From: Austwickia chelonae
Lineage (GTDB): Bacteria > Actinomycetota > Actinomycetes > Actinomycetales > Dermatophilaceae
Direction: 5' to 3'
Length of the DNA stretch: 64,000 bases
NCBI RefSeq assembly: GCF_003391095.1
Contig: NZ_CP031447.1
Span: forward strand, 2,170,001 to 2,234,000
Numbering within the stretch: the stretch's first letter is position 1; every line of letters begins with the position of its first letter. The notes below the pieces were generated by a model, which ran no database searches, was not told the DNA's origin, and saw nothing but the letters and a program-made list of their open reading frames with translations. The translations under genes and the position numbers were made by a program. Positions 28,432-37,612 of this stretch are shown in pieces.

Positions 28432-28454
28432 ACCAACGCGTCCGATCAGTACAA
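28432..28454 (-). repeat. IS481 terminal inverted repeat, right
   Basis: Read on the minus strand it begins TTGTACTGATCGG, matching the left end apart from three mismatches. Confidence 0.85.
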
Positions 28455-28458
28455 CTAG
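28455..28458. repeat. IS481 target-site duplication (right copy, CTAG)
   Basis: Second copy of CTAG. On the minus strand it contributes the last base of the final truA sense codon (GAC) and the TAG stop, so the insertion left truA intact. Confidence 0.75.
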
Positions 28459-29339
28459 TCAGCGTCTGCGGGCAATGTGCGTACTGATCTAGCCGTCTGG
28501 GCCCTCGCCGCAAGTTCGTGGTCATCGGGATAGAGCACCTCTTCCAATACCAGCCCGTAAGGGGGCATGACAGTCACCTCGGAATTCCGCTCGCCAGATG
28601 TCAACACCGACTTGGCCCAACCGAGCTCTTTTCGGCCTTCGGCTGCCGGGATGACCGCTCCAACCAAAGAACGCACCATTGAATGGCAGAAAGCATCGGC
28701 GATGACCGTCGCTTCAAGAACGTTATCGGCAGTTCGCGTCCAGGAGTATTTCTTCAGATGCCGGATAGTGGTAGCGCCTTCACGTTTCTTACAGAAAGCA
28801 GCGAAATCAGCTAGCCCCTCCAGCGACCGCGCCTCGTTCTCAAGCCTACTGAGATCCAGCTCTCGACGGTAGAACACCGTGTCATGCCGGCGTAACGGAT
28901 CCCTGCTACTTGAGAGATCTGCTATCCGGTATGAGTACCGCCGTTGTATCGCCGAGAATCTGGCATCGAAACCGGGTGGTGCGACCTTGACGGAGTGAAT
29001 GACGATATCTGTAGGAAGAACCCCTGCCAGCCTGGTCAGGGCAGCTTCAGCTGGATTCCGTTCCGAACGTCCGGGGAGCTTCTCATAAGATTTACGAGGG
29101 ATATCTACGTGTGCTACGGCACCTCGTGCATGCACTCCAGCATCGGTACGCCCTGCGATGGTGAGTTTCGATACCTCTGCGCGAAGAATCGTGTTCAACG
29201 CGCGACTCAATTCGCCCTGTACGGTACGTAGACCGGGTTGCACAGCCCAACCAGAGAAGTCAGTACCGTCATAGGCGAAGTCCAATCGCAATCTCACAGC
29301 TGAGAAACTTCCTTCCTGAAGCTCACCTTCAACATTCAT
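28455..29339 (-). CDS. truA: tRNA pseudouridine(38-40) synthase
   Basis: A 294-residue TruA, which modifies U38-U40 in the anticodon arm of tRNAs. The catalytic aspartate lies in AGRTDAGVHARGAVAHVD. Other blocks are RLRLDFAYDGTDFSGWAVQP, RRYSYRIAD, FAAFCKKREGATTIRHL and FCHSMVRSLVGAV. ATG at 29339 has GGAGGA about 5 nt upstream; the longer open frame runs through the rplQ terminator and is not used. It lies downstream of rplQ as usual. Its TAG stop falls within the CTAG duplicated by the IS481 insertion, so the protein end looks undisturbed. Confidence 0.95.
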   Translation of the reverse strand: MNVEGELQEGSFSAVRLRLDFAYDGTDFSGWAVQPGLRTVQGELSRALNTILRAEVSKLTIAGRTDAGVHARGAVAHVDIPRKSYEKLPGRSERNPAEAALTRLAGVLPTDIVIHSVKVAPPGFDARFSAIQRRYSYRIADLSSSRDPLRRHDTVFYRRELDLSRLENEARSLEGLADFAAFCKKREGATTIRHLKKYSWTRTADNVLEATVIADAFCHSMVRSLVGAVIPAAEGRKELGWAKSVLTSGERNSEVTVMPPYGLVLEEVLYPDDHELAARAQTARSVRTLPADAD

Positions 29340-29384
29340 GCTTTCCTCCGTCTGTATTTCTCTCGCGTCCGTCTCCTCAAAAAC

Positions 29385-29430
29385 GTTCAGGGGCGTTATT
29401 GCACTGGCCAGTGCAATAACGCCCCTGAAC
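29385..29430 (-). terminator. rpoA-rplQ terminator, 46-bp perfect palindrome
   Basis: Two 23-bp arms (GTTCAGGGGCGTTATTGCAC... and complement) match without a mismatch or spacer. It is followed on the minus strand by GTTTTTG. This lies between rplQ and truA. Confidence 0.88.
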
Positions 29431-29471
29431 GGAGAACAGGGCGAGCCTGTCATACAGGCTCGATACGAAGG

Positions 29472-29906
29472 TCAGGCCTTCTCCTCATCCTTAGCTGCAC
29501 GCTTCGTCGCAGCCTCGGCTTCCTTCACCGTGGCTACCTTCGGCGAGTAGGGCTCACGGACGAGCTCGATCACAGCCATCGGTGCGTTGTCACCCTTGCG
29601 GGGTCCAATCTTGGTGATACGGGTGTAACCGCCCGGGCGCTCAGCCATGTCCGGCGCGATCTCGGTGAAGAGTCGGTGTACAACGCTCTTGTCCCGAACC
29701 ACGGTCAGCACACGGCGGCGTGCGTGCAGGTCACCGCGCTTGGAGAAGGTGATCATCCTCTCCGCGAGCGGACGCAGCCGCTTGGCTTTGGCCTCGGTGG
29801 TCGTGATCTTGTCGTGCTCGAACAATGCTGTAGCCAGGTTCGCCAGCATGAGCCGTTCGTGCGCAGGACCGCCGCCGAGGCGAGGTCCCTTCGTGGGGGT
29901 AGGCAT
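29472..29906 (-). CDS. rplQ: 50S ribosomal protein L17
   Basis: A 144-residue L17. The core [40 protein letters not shown] and [21 protein letters not shown] is followed by an actinobacterial Lys/Ala/Glu-rich tail. Last gene of the alpha operon, 59 bp after rpoA, ahead of a palindromic terminator. Confidence 0.97.
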   Translation of the reverse strand: MPTPTKGPRLGGGPAHERLMLANLATALFEHDKITTTEAKAKRLRPLAERMITFSKRGDLHARRRVLTVVRDKSVVHRLFTEIAPDMAERPGGYTRITKIGPRKGDNAPMAVIELVREPYSPKVATVKEAEAATKRAAKDEEKA

Positions 29907-29965
29907 GAGATCTCCTGTGGGTCTGCTGACCGACCCGCATGACTGCGGTCAGTCGCTGATATCGG

Positions 29966-30982
29966 TCAGTACTGCTCGTCCTCGGCAAAAGCCGAGTCCT
30001 CGTCGTCGTCGTAACGATCGACGATTGCTGCAGGGTCGAATCCGGGCGGACTGTCTTTGAGAGCCAGTCCCATCCCGACGAGCTTGGCTTTTACCTCGTC
30101 GATCGATTTCGCACCGAAGTTACGAATGTCGAGCAGGTCGGCTTCGCTGCGCCCGACAAGCTCTCCTACGGTATGAATGCCCTCACGTTTGAGGCAGTTG
30201 TATGAGCGCACCGTGAGATCGAGGTCTTCGATCGGCAATGCGAGATCTGCTGCCAGAGCTGCATCTGTGGGCGAGGGGCCCATGTCGATGCCTTCGGCTT
30301 CAACATTCAGTTCCCTTGCCAACCCAAAGAGCTCCACAAGAGTCTTTCCGGCAGAAGCCAGAGCATCCCTGGGTGCCATCGAGTTCTTCGTTTCGACATC
30401 GACTACCAGCTTGTCGAAGTCCGTACGCTGCTCGACACGAGTGGCTTCCACTCGGTAGGTCACGGTCAACACCGGCGAATAGATCGAGTCCACCGGGATA
30501 CGGCCGATCTCTTGGTCCCCGGACTTATTCTGATGAGCCGAGACGTAGCCGCGACCGCGTTCAACGGTGAGCTCCATCTCGATCTTGGCTTTCTCATTGA
30601 GCGTGGCCAAGTGCAGATCCGGGTTGTGCACCTCGACCCCAGCAGGGGGCGCAATGTCAGCAGCCGTCACGGCTCCAGGTCCCTGCTTACGCAGGTACAT
30701 GACGACAGGCTCGTCATGTTCGCTAGAGACGACGAGCCCCTTGATGTTCAAGATGAGCTCAGTGACATCTTCTTTCACACCCGGAATAGTGGTGAACTCA
30801 TGCAGCACACCATCAATCCGAATACTTGTCACTGCAGCACCCGGGATGCTGGAGAGCAACGTCCGGCGAAGCGAGTTGCCAAGCGTGTAACCGAATCCCG
30901 GCTCAAGTGGCTCGATGACGAACCTGGAGCGCGAGTCTGAGAGGACCTCCTCAGAGAGGATGGGCCGCTGTGCAATAAGCAC
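29966..30982 (-). CDS. rpoA: RNA polymerase alpha subunit
   Basis: A 338-residue alpha subunit. The N-terminal dimerisation domain contains [27 protein letters not shown] and the assembly motif [20 protein letters not shown]-like [15 protein letters not shown]. The C-terminal domain (helix-hairpin-helix, [34 protein letters not shown]) binds UP elements and activators. An acidic tail follows. GTG at 30982 has GGAAGG 8-14 nt upstream; the upstream open frame is not homologous. A hairpin separates it from rpsD, so it may have its own promoter. Confidence 0.96.
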   Translation of the reverse strand: MLIAQRPILSEEVLSDSRSRFVIEPLEPGFGYTLGNSLRRTLLSSIPGAAVTSIRIDGVLHEFTTIPGVKEDVTELILNIKGLVVSSEHDEPVVMYLRKQGPGAVTAADIAPPAGVEVHNPDLHLATLNEKAKIEMELTVERGRGYVSAHQNKSGDQEIGRIPVDSIYSPVLTVTYRVEATRVEQRTDFDKLVVDVETKNSMAPRDALASAGKTLVELFGLARELNVEAEGIDMGPSPTDAALAADLALPIEDLDLTVRSYNCLKREGIHTVGELVGRSEADLLDIRNFGAKSIDEVKAKLVGMGLALKDSPPGFDPAAIVDRYDDDEDSAFAEDEQY

Positions 30983-31192
30983 GTCCGTATCCTTCCCGTG
31001 AACCACCGCTATATGAAGTTCACGCATGCCGGGCCCTGCCCCCGGCGCTGCGCCGCGTCTCTGTCCACGCAACGCACCTGTAAGTCACGCACAGAGATCT
31101 ACTGGTTATCCGTCTGTGAACCTCTGAGCTCTTCTGACCCAGAAATTCTCGCTGTATAAAGCCAGGTCTCTGCTGTTAGCGATGTCACTGCT

Positions 31193-31234
31193 CAAGGGAT
31201 GGGCACATGCCTGAAGGCCTGTGCCCATCCCTTG
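31193..31234 (-). terminator. Hairpin separating rpsD from rpoA
   Basis: A 14-bp perfect stem (CAAGGGATGGGCAC and complement) with a 14-nt loop lies in the 338-bp gap between rpsD and rpoA. No U-tract follows. The rest of the gap contains no gene. Confidence 0.7.
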
Positions 31235-31320
31235 TCAGTCAAGACAGTTCGCGCACTGGTCCTGCCCAGGATCTGAGCAGTGTTCAGATGAAGAACAGTC
31301 CATGTCGAACTCGCCGATGA

Positions 31321-31929
31321 TCAGTTCTTCGAGTAGAGCTCGACGATCAGCTGCTCAGTGAGCACCGTGTCGATCTGTTCCCGAACAGGAAGCTGATGGA
31401 TGAGAATCTGCAGTGTCCCAGGAACAACCTTCATCCAAGCAGGAACCGGACGCTCGCCGTAAGTCTGTCGCGCCAGCTCGATCGGGAAGGTCTCCCTACT
31501 CTTGGGACGAACATCAATGATGTCGTACTGGCTGACCCGGTAACTCGGGACATCAACGCGGGTCCCGTTGACCAGGAAGTGCCCGTGAGTCACTAGCTGT
31601 CGTGCCGCTCGACGGGTGCGGGCAAGCCCCGCACGGTAAATCACGTTGTCGAGCCGAGACTCAAGGATCTGCAGGAGGTTCTCGCCGGTCTTACCGGACT
31701 TCCGTACTGCTTCCTCGTAGTAACCGCGGAACTGCTTCTCCATCACGCCGTAAGTGAAGCGAGCTTTCTGCTTCTCCTGGAGCTGGTGAAGATATTCCTT
31801 CTCCTGGATACGGCCACGTCCGTGCTGTCCAGGGGGGAAGGGGCGGTTCTCAAAGTTCTTGTCGCCACCGACAAGGTCGGTCTTCAGGCGGCGAGACTTC
31901 TTGGTGATTGGGCCGGTGTAACGAGCCAT
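31321..31929 (-). CDS. rpsD: 30S ribosomal protein S4
   Basis: A 202-residue S4, a primary 16S rRNA binder. It lacks the zinc-finger cysteines (MARYTGPITKKSRRLKTDL start), the C-minus form. The S4 RNA-binding domain reads ESRLDNVIYRAGLARTRRAARQL then VTHGHFLVNGTRVDVPSYRV. It is in the alpha operon after rpsK, 35 bp apart. Confidence 0.97.
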   Translation of the reverse strand: MARYTGPITKKSRRLKTDLVGGDKNFENRPFPPGQHGRGRIQEKEYLHQLQEKQKARFTYGVMEKQFRGYYEEAVRKSGKTGENLLQILESRLDNVIYRAGLARTRRAARQLVTHGHFLVNGTRVDVPSYRVSQYDIIDVRPKSRETFPIELARQTYGERPVPAWMKVVPGTLQILIHQLPVREQIDTVLTEQLIVELYSKN

Positions 31930-31964
31930 GGTGTCGTTCTCTCCTTGTCTTCGCTACTCGCAGC

Positions 31965-32372
31965 TCAAACGCGGCGACGCTTGGGCGGGCGGACACCGTT
32001 ATGGGGAGTCGGCGTGACATCGCTGATGGCACCGACTTCCAGGCCAGTCGCGGTCAGCGACCGAATCGCTGTCTCACGTCCCGAGCCAGGGCCCTTCACG
32101 AAGACGTCCACCTTCCGCATTCCGTGCTCCATAGCGCGACGCGCAGCTGCTTCAGCTGCCATCTGCGCGGCAAAGGGCGTGGACTTACGGGATCCCTTGA
32201 AGCCGACCTGCCCGGCAGAGGCCCAGGAGATAACAGCTCCCGTGGGATCGGTGATAGACACGATCGTGTTGTTGAACGTGCTCTTGATGTGAGCGTGCCC
32301 GTGGGCAACGTTTTTCTTCTCCTTGCGGCGCACCTTTTTGGCGCCCGCGGCCATGCGGCTCTTCGGAGGCAT
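31965..32372 (-). CDS. rpsK: 30S ribosomal protein S11
   Basis: A 135-residue S11 of the 30S platform. Core motifs: [41 protein letters not shown] and the C-terminal [18 protein letters not shown]. The basic N-terminus ([20 protein letters not shown]) is typical. It lies 209 bp downstream of rpsM; nothing else was recognised in that gap. Confidence 0.97.
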   Translation of the reverse strand: MPPKSRMAAGAKKVRRKEKKNVAHGHAHIKSTFNNTIVSITDPTGAVISWASAGQVGFKGSRKSTPFAAQMAAEAAARRAMEHGMRKVDVFVKGPGSGRETAIRSLTATGLEVGAISDVTPTPHNGVRPPKRRRV

Positions 32373-32581
32373 GTAGTGATCTCCTGCGTGCGAAGTGTGT
32401 GATCTAGCTGTTGCGCGTGGTCTTCGAAAAGGCCGACCTGGCTTGCTTACTGTTGTCTAACGACTTCAGCCAGGGCTTTCTGTCGGCTCCAGTCCGGTTG
32501 AGGCAAGATGTCTCAGCCCCAGATCCCAAAGACGACGTATCGGTAGGTTTACTCTTCAGTCCACATGAGTGGCACGAAGAA

Positions 32582-32959
32582 TTACCTACCAGCCTTCTTC
32601 TTTCCGGCGACGGTGCGCTTCGGGCCCTTGCGCGTACGCGCGTTGGTCTTCGTGCGCTGTCCACGCACCGGAAGCCCTCGGCGGTGCCGAAGTCCCTGGT
32701 AGCTTCCGATCTCCACCTTGCGACGGATGTCAGCCGCCACTTCACGGCGCAGGTCTCCCTCGAGCTTGAAGTTACCTTCGAGGAAGTCACGCAGATTGAC
32801 GAGATCGGTCTCGGTGAGGTCCTTCACGCGAGTGGACGGATCCACCCCAGCAGCTTCAACAGCCTGCTTTGCGCGAGTACGCCCCACGCCGAAGATGTAA
32901 GTGAGTGCGATCTCCACGCGCTTTTCGCGCGGCAGGTCGACTCCTACAAGACGTGCCAT
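32582..32959 (-). CDS. rpsM: 30S ribosomal protein S13
   Basis: A 125-residue S13 contacting tRNA and bridging to the 50S subunit. Motifs: [20 protein letters not shown], the HhH region [18 protein letters not shown], and [20 protein letters not shown] with the basic tail [12 protein letters not shown]. It precedes rpsK in the alpha operon and follows rpmJ by 184 bp. Confidence 0.97.
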   Translation of the reverse strand: MARLVGVDLPREKRVEIALTYIFGVGRTRAKQAVEAAGVDPSTRVKDLTETDLVNLRDFLEGNFKLEGDLRREVAADIRRKVEIGSYQGLRHRRGLPVRGQRTKTNARTRKGPKRTVAGKKKAGR

Positions 32960-33143
32960 TCGGTACGAATCTCCTGATCAGTACGGAGGTCTGGAGCAAC
33001 ACCGTCCCAACTACTGTTGGTCCTCAGCCTCCGCGCCAAGGGTGACATCCGGAATCGTAGCTCCGGGGCCGGGTGTTGCAGATGTGCGATTTTGTCGCGT
33101 CACTTGAGTAGATCAAACGACGACGCGCAAGAAATCTGGTAGA

Positions 33144-33257
33144 TCAGCCCTGACGCTGCTTGTGACGCAGGTTCTCGCAGATCACCATGACTCGCCCGTT
33201 ACGGCGGATCACCTTGCACTTGTCGCAGATCTTCTTGACGCTGGGCTGAACCTTCAT
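33144..33257 (-). CDS. rpmJ: 50S ribosomal protein L36
   Basis: A 37-residue L36 with the zinc-binding form: [19 protein letters not shown], then a third cysteine and a histidine in [13 protein letters not shown]. The frame is open upstream, but ATG at 33257 begins the conserved protein. Between infA and rpsM. Confidence 0.96.
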   Translation of the reverse strand: MKVQPSVKKICDKCKVIRRNGRVMVICENLRHKQRQG

Positions 33258-33392
33258 CTGCCTGCTGTCTTCAGATCTGGGTCCAGAGAGACTCACTAGC
33301 CACTTGGGAAACGAGTCCTTTGAACCTGGTGGTTTGGAATTGGCGCTTGCTCCGTCACCAAGATGACGATGCAAACAACTAACGGGTGCCGC

Positions 33393-33614
33393 TCAACGGT
33401 AACGGAACACGATACGGCCCCGAGACAGGTCGTAGGGGCTCAACTCGACGACCACCCGGTCCTCAGGAAGGATCCGGATGTAGTGCTGACGCATCTTGCC
33501 CGAGATGTGAGCGAGAACCTTGTGACCGTTGGAAAGCTCCACCCGAAACATTGCGTTCGGCAGAGCTTCGACGATCGTTCCCTCGATCTCGATGACACCG
33601 TCCTTCTTGGCCAT
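33393..33614 (-). CDS. infA: Translation initiation factor IF-1
   Basis: A 73-residue single OB-fold factor: [40 protein letters not shown] and [20 protein letters not shown]. It occupies the 30S A site during initiation. It lies upstream of rpmJ and downstream of map, the usual order; a terminator separates it from map. Confidence 0.97.
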   Translation of the reverse strand: MAKKDGVIEIEGTIVEALPNAMFRVELSNGHKVLAHISGKMRQHYIRILPEDRVVVELSPYDLSRGRIVFRYR

Positions 33615-33852
33615 GTCCTCCGCAATCCGTTTAGCTCATCGTTCAGTGCTGAACGATCAAGCACCGTCCGGGCAAACCCGGCTGTCTGGTAGCTCCTGAC
33701 TACAAGCTGGACTCTAGGCTGACGCCGTTGTCATTCCTTGAACCGCCCCATGGAGAGGCTGGCAGCTTGAAGACATAAAGGTACCGAAGGTTCAGTCTAG
33801 TGCAGCTGCCCAGGAAGATGAAATCACCACGCAACTCGCTGGTTTGCACCTC

Positions 33853-33884
33853 GACTCGACTGATCGCTAGCGATCAGTCGAGTC
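33853..33884 (-). terminator. map terminator overlapping its stop codon
   Basis: A 32-bp perfect palindrome (GACTCGACTGATCGCT and complement) includes the map TGA (33874-33876) and its last codons. Coding and termination signals are superimposed. There is no U-tract. Confidence 0.75.
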
Positions 33885-34719
33885 CTCCGAACCTCACGCC
33901 CATCGATTCAAGTCTGGATTTTCCGCCGTCCTCAGCAGTGAGAACCCATACTCCTGCACTTGTCACAGCAACGGTGTGCTCCCAATGTGCAGCGAGTCCA
34001 CCGTCTCTGGTCACGACTGTCCAACCATCACCCAGAACGACAGTCTCAGCCGACCCAACAGCAACCATGGGCTCAATAGCGATTGTGGCTCCTTCGCAGA
34101 TTTTCGGAGTCCGCCCCTTGATCCGATAGTTGTACACATCGGGAGCCATGTGCATTTCTCGCCCGATACCGTGACCGGTATACCCGTCAACGATGGAGAG
34201 ATCTAGATCATGCAGATCAGAGAGGCGGTCCACCTCGTCTTCGATTGCGCCCCCCACATCGTTCAGAACGCCGCCAACCTTCAGCGCTGCGATTCCAGCC
34301 CATAAAGATGACTCCGTTGAATCCATCAAAGCCAGCGATTGCTCTGAAGCAGAAGCTTTTCCGCCCACAATAAAAGTTACCGCAGAGTCACCGTGCCAAC
34401 CATCCAGAATCGCGCCACAGTCGACTGAGACCAGGTCACCTTCTGCAAGCAGAGTATTACTCGGTATGCCGTGAACAACGGCTTCATTCACGCTGACACA
34501 AAGCGTGTGCCTATAACCAGGAACTCCAGGAAAAGATGGCGTAGCCCCCTTGGATAAGATTACTGAACGCGCAAGTTCATCTAGCTCGATTATCGCCATG
34601 CCCGCGCGAGCCTGTTGTTGGACAGCAGCCAAGGCAGATTGCACGACAAGTCCAGCACGTCGCATTGATCTAATCTGGTCTACGCTCTTGGCTTCTAGCA
34701 CTTCACGTCGCCCGAACAT
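33874..34719 (-). CDS. map: Methionine aminopeptidase type I
   Basis: A 281-residue metalloprotease removing initiator methionine. Metal ligands appear in VDCGAILDGWHGDSAVTF (two Asp), GHGIGREMHMAPDV (His), IAIEPMVAVG (Glu) and WEHTVAVT (Glu). The N-terminal zinc-finger extension of longer actinobacterial paralogs is absent. ATG at 34719 shares one base with the adk TAA (TAATG), indicating coupling; the upstream frame inside adk is not used. This region is visibly A/T-richer than the ribosomal genes around it. The stop lies within the terminator hairpin. Confidence 0.95.
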   Translation of the reverse strand: MFGRREVLEAKSVDQIRSMRRAGLVVQSALAAVQQQARAGMAIIELDELARSVILSKGATPSFPGVPGYRHTLCVSVNEAVVHGIPSNTLLAEGDLVSVDCGAILDGWHGDSAVTFIVGGKASASEQSLALMDSTESSLWAGIAALKVGGVLNDVGGAIEDEVDRLSDLHDLDLSIVDGYTGHGIGREMHMAPDVYNYRIKGRTPKICEGATIAIEPMVAVGSAETVVLGDGWTVVTRDGGLAAHWEHTVAVTSAGVWVLTAEDGGKSRLESMGVRFGGLD

Positions 34720-35324
34720 TAGCGTTCCACCTCTCTTTGAGGGCGAGGTGGCCGAGGAGACTCGACAGCCAAAACCTCCATGCACCTGCTGAATACGTCG
34801 TCCACACTTCCCATGCCATCGACTTCCCTCAGCAGACCACGCGATCGAGCCATCTCCGAGATCGGGATAGTCTCAGACTTATAGACCTTCATTCTCTCTC
34901 TGATGACATCCTCATTGTCATCTGCGCGCCCCTCAATCTGAGATCGCTTCAACAGTCTCGATACCAAGATGTCATCAGGGACGACAAGCTCAATCACATG
35001 ATCTAGATCAAGATCCTGCTGCCAATGAAATTCACGAAGAGCCCATGTCTGCTCCACAGTACGAGGATATCCATCTAGAAGGTATCCCTGTCTCGCATCT
35101 TCTTTCTGGAGTCGATCGAAAACGATCTCATTTGTTACCTCATCGGGAACAAAATGGCCAGATTCAATAATTGACTGAACCCTTTTCCCTAGAGAGGTCT
35201 GCTCTCTAATATGAGTTCGAAAGATATCGCCTGTTGAAATTGCTGGAATCCTCAAGGCCGCTGAGATTCGGGCGGCCTGGGTGCCCTTACCAGCCCCCGG
35301 GGGTCCAAGAAGCAATAGTCGCAA
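34719..35324 (-). CDS. adk: Adenylate kinase
   Basis: A 201-residue kinase equilibrating ATP, ADP and AMP. P-loop GPPGAGKGTQ at residues 7-16, AMP-binding STGDIFR and LLDGYPRTVEQ, and a short LID (RSQIEGRADDNEDVIRER) without the zinc cysteines, as in other actinobacteria. It has an extended C-terminus (ESPRPPRPQREVER). It is placed between secY and map with its stop fused to the map start. Base composition is A/T-richer than neighbours, but the protein looks intact. Confidence 0.95.
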   Translation of the reverse strand: MRLLLLGPPGAGKGTQAARISAALRIPAISTGDIFRTHIREQTSLGKRVQSIIESGHFVPDEVTNEIVFDRLQKEDARQGYLLDGYPRTVEQTWALREFHWQQDLDLDHVIELVVPDDILVSRLLKRSQIEGRADDNEDVIRERMKVYKSETIPISEMARSRGLLREVDGMGSVDDVFSRCMEVLAVESPRPPRPQREVER

Positions 35325-35444
35325 CGCTGAGTCTCCTTCCGAAAGCGCCGATCAGCATCCACTGATCCCGCACATCTCGACGGGAATCCTAGTACGTTCT
35401 TCAGATGCTCCGCGCTCATACACACGCAATAGTGCGGAACGCCA

Positions 35445-35480
35445 CGGGCAGGATCCTCTTCATGAAGAGAACCCTGCCCG
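35445..35480 (-). terminator. secY terminator
   Basis: A stem CGGGCAGG/CCTGCCCG, extended internally by TCTT/AAGA pairing, lies immediately 3' of secY and upstream of adk. No U-tract. Confidence 0.7.
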
Positions 35481-35493
35481 GAGAGCAAGCGCC

Positions 35494-36804
35494 TCAGCGC
35501 AAGAAACCTTCGTAGTGTCGCTGTTGCAGTTGAGATTCAATCTGCTTCACCGTTTCGAGCCCAACACCCACGATGATCAACAGGGAAGTTCCCCCGAAAG
35601 GAAAATTCTGATCCGCATTGAGCATCACAAAAGCCACGATCGGTATCAGTGAGATGATCGCCAAATACAGAGCGCCAGGAACTGTGATCCGATTCAGAAC
35701 GTAGCGAAGATACTCTGCAGTGGGACGACCTGCCCTATACCCAGGTATGAAACCACCATAACGCTTCATATTGTCTGCGACCTCGTCAGGATTAAACGAG
35801 ATCGAAACATAAAAGAACGTGAATAGGATAATCAAAGCAGTATAGAGACCGATGTGGATCGGACTATGCTGAGAGACAACATTTGCCTCCAGCCAGTTCA
35901 CCCAGTCCGGACGCTCCGCACTTGCCCTCTGGAACTGAACAATCAATCCAGGGATAGCGAGCAGGGAGGAAGCGAAAATCACAGGAATAACTCCAGCTTG
36001 ATTCACCTTAAGCGGAATGTACGTAGTAGTTCCACCGTACATTCGCCTTCCGACCATGCGCTTGGCATAAGTGACTGGAACTCTTCGCTGGCATTGCTCA
36101 ACGAAAACGACAGCAGCGATGATGGCCAATCCGATGATAATCACCAGAAGGAAGGTACCCCATTTACCATCACGCTCTTTGATCGACCAAAGAGAGCTTG
36201 GGAAACGTGCCGCAATCGAGGTGAAGATAAGCAAAGACATCCCGTTGCCGATGCCTCGCTCAGTGATGAGCTCACCCATCCACATGATCAGACCGGTCCC
36301 CGCCGCCATCGTAAGAACCATGATGACCGGCGTCCACCAGTTACTGTCAGCCATGATGTTGAGACAGTTCCCCCCGAAGAGCGCCTGGGGGTTGTGCGCA
36401 AAAGTGACGAACGTGGATGCTTGAAGAAAAGCTAGCGCAATAGTCAGATAGCGCGTGTACTGAGTAAGCTTCGACTGCCCCGACTGCCCTTCCTGCTTAA
36501 GGGTTTCGAATCGAGGGATCACAACAGTGAGAAGCTGAACGATAATACTCGCAGTGATATACGGCATAATGCCGAGTGCGAAAATTGAGAGCTGCAACAG
36601 CGCGCCACCGCTGAACAAGTCAGCTAGGCCGAGAAGCTGGTTTGCTCCCCCACCATGGTCCTGACATTTTTGCACTTCTTTATAGCTAATTCCCGGCGTT
36701 GGCACGAAAGAGCCGAGCCTGAAGATAGCCATGATGAAGAACGTGAAAAGGAGCTTCTTACGCAGATCGGGCGTTTTGAACGCTCGGGCGAAGGCCGTGA
36801 GCAC
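35494..36804 (-). CDS. secY: Preprotein translocase subunit SecY
   Basis: A 436-residue, ten-helix channel protein of the Sec translocon. Recognised by TAFARAFKTPDLRKKLLFT, VPTPGISY, the plug/TM2 region, GIGNGMSLLIFTSIAARFPS, RRMYGGTTTYIPLKVNQAGV and the C-terminal GGTSLLIIVGVGLETVKQIE. GTG at 36804 has AGGAGG 4-9 nt upstream. It is separated from rplO by a hairpin, and so is probably transcribed apart from the spc operon. Confidence 0.97.
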   Translation of the reverse strand: MLTAFARAFKTPDLRKKLLFTFFIMAIFRLGSFVPTPGISYKEVQKCQDHGGGANQLLGLADLFSGGALLQLSIFALGIMPYITASIIVQLLTVVIPRFETLKQEGQSGQSKLTQYTRYLTIALAFLQASTFVTFAHNPQALFGGNCLNIMADSNWWTPVIMVLTMAAGTGLIMWMGELITERGIGNGMSLLIFTSIAARFPSSLWSIKERDGKWGTFLLVIIIGLAIIAAVVFVEQCQRRVPVTYAKRMVGRRMYGGTTTYIPLKVNQAGVIPVIFASSLLAIPGLIVQFQRASAERPDWVNWLEANVVSQHSPIHIGLYTALIILFTFFYVSISFNPDEVADNMKRYGGFIPGYRAGRPTAEYLRYVLNRITVPGALYLAIISLIPIVAFVMLNADQNFPFGGTSLLIIVGVGLETVKQIESQLQQRHYEGFLR

Positions 36805-36874
36805 GAATCCTCCTGGTGAGGGGTGCGCGCCATCCATCCGTAGAAAGCTGGCGTGCTTAACATCTCTGGGGACG

Positions 36875-36916
36875 ATAACACCCCGGGTCCGGTCTACCCG
36901 GCACCCGGGGTGTTAT
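36875..36916 (-). terminator. spc operon terminator between rplO and secY
   Basis: A 14-bp perfect stem (ATAACACCCCGGGT and complement) with a 14-nt loop lies in the rplO-secY gap. No U-tract follows on the minus strand. Confidence 0.75.
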
Positions 36917-36944
36917 GTGGCAGTCGCTTCCTGTCCCGGGCTCG

Positions 36945-37427
36945 TCAGAGCTGCGTTACGGTTCCGCCAGCTGCCTCGATCTTTTCCTTCGCAGACGCAG
37001 AGAACTTGTGCGCCGAGATGTTCACCTTCACACTGATCTCGCCGTCACCGAGAACCTTGACCAGGTGACCGGAACGCACTGCGCCCTTGTCGACAAGGTT
37101 CGCAACTGTGATGTCTCCGCCCTCAGGGAAGAGCATCGAGAGGCGGTCGAGGTTGACCACCTGGTACTCGGTGCGGAAGGGGTTCTTGAACCCCCGCAGC
37201 TTCGGCAAACGCATATGAAGGGGCATCTGCCCACCTTCGAAGCGCTCCGGAACCTGGTAACGGGCCTTCGTACCCTTTGTTCCTCGACCAGCAGTCTTAC
37301 CCTTGCTTCCCTCACCGCGCCCGACACGAGTCTTAGCGGTCTTGGCACCAGGAGCAGGACGCAGGTGGTGCACCTTAAGCGTGTGGCCGGTCGCCTTCTC
37401 TTCGGAAGGCTTGTCATGAGCTGCCAT
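36945..37427 (-). CDS. rplO: 50S ribosomal protein L15
   Basis: A 160-residue L15 with a short charged N-terminal extension, then [40 protein letters not shown] and [21 protein letters not shown]-terminal domain [20 protein letters not shown]. Last gene of the spc operon here, followed by a hairpin. It starts 2 bp after rpmD ends. Confidence 0.97.
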   Translation of the reverse strand: MAAHDKPSEEKATGHTLKVHHLRPAPGAKTAKTRVGRGEGSKGKTAGRGTKGTKARYQVPERFEGGQMPLHMRLPKLRGFKNPFRTEYQVVNLDRLSMLFPEGGDITVANLVDKGAVRSGHLVKVLGDGEISVKVNISAHKFSASAKEKIEAAGGTVTQL

Positions 37428-37429
37428 GG

Positions 37430-37612
37430 TCAGTCAACCTCCTCGACGGTCACCAGGTGCATGACCGTCCGGACCATTCCACGAATTTCGGGACGGTCTT
37501 CCTTGACGACGCAGTCTCCGATGCGCTTCAGGCCCAGAGTGCGCAAGGTCTCACGCTGGTTCTGTTTTCCACCGATCTCAGAACGAATCTGAGTCACCTT
37601 CAGACGAGCCAT
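37430..37612 (-). CDS. rpmD: 50S ribosomal protein L30
   Basis: A 60-residue L30: [20 protein letters not shown], then [20 protein letters not shown] and a short C-terminal strand. ATG at 37612 shares one base with the rpsE stop (TGATG); a GTG one codon earlier is possible. Confidence 0.96.
   Translation of the reverse strand: MARLKVTQIRSEIGGKQNQRETLRTLGLKRIGDCVVKEDRPEIRGMVRTVMHLVTVEEVD

Larger units (their letters stand above)
27354..28454 (-). mobile_element. IS481-family insertion sequence, inactivated
   Basis: A 1101-bp element. Its ends are 23-bp imperfect inverted repeats (27354-27376 and 28432-28454, 20 of 23 matching; core TGTACTGATCGG then GCGTTGGT). It is flanked by CTAG on both sides, a target type known for IS481. 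It interrupts the junction between truA and the downstream sequence. Both CTAG copies supply a minus-strand TAG stop: one for truA, one for the last transposase frame. The transposase is frameshifted. Confidence 0.88.
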
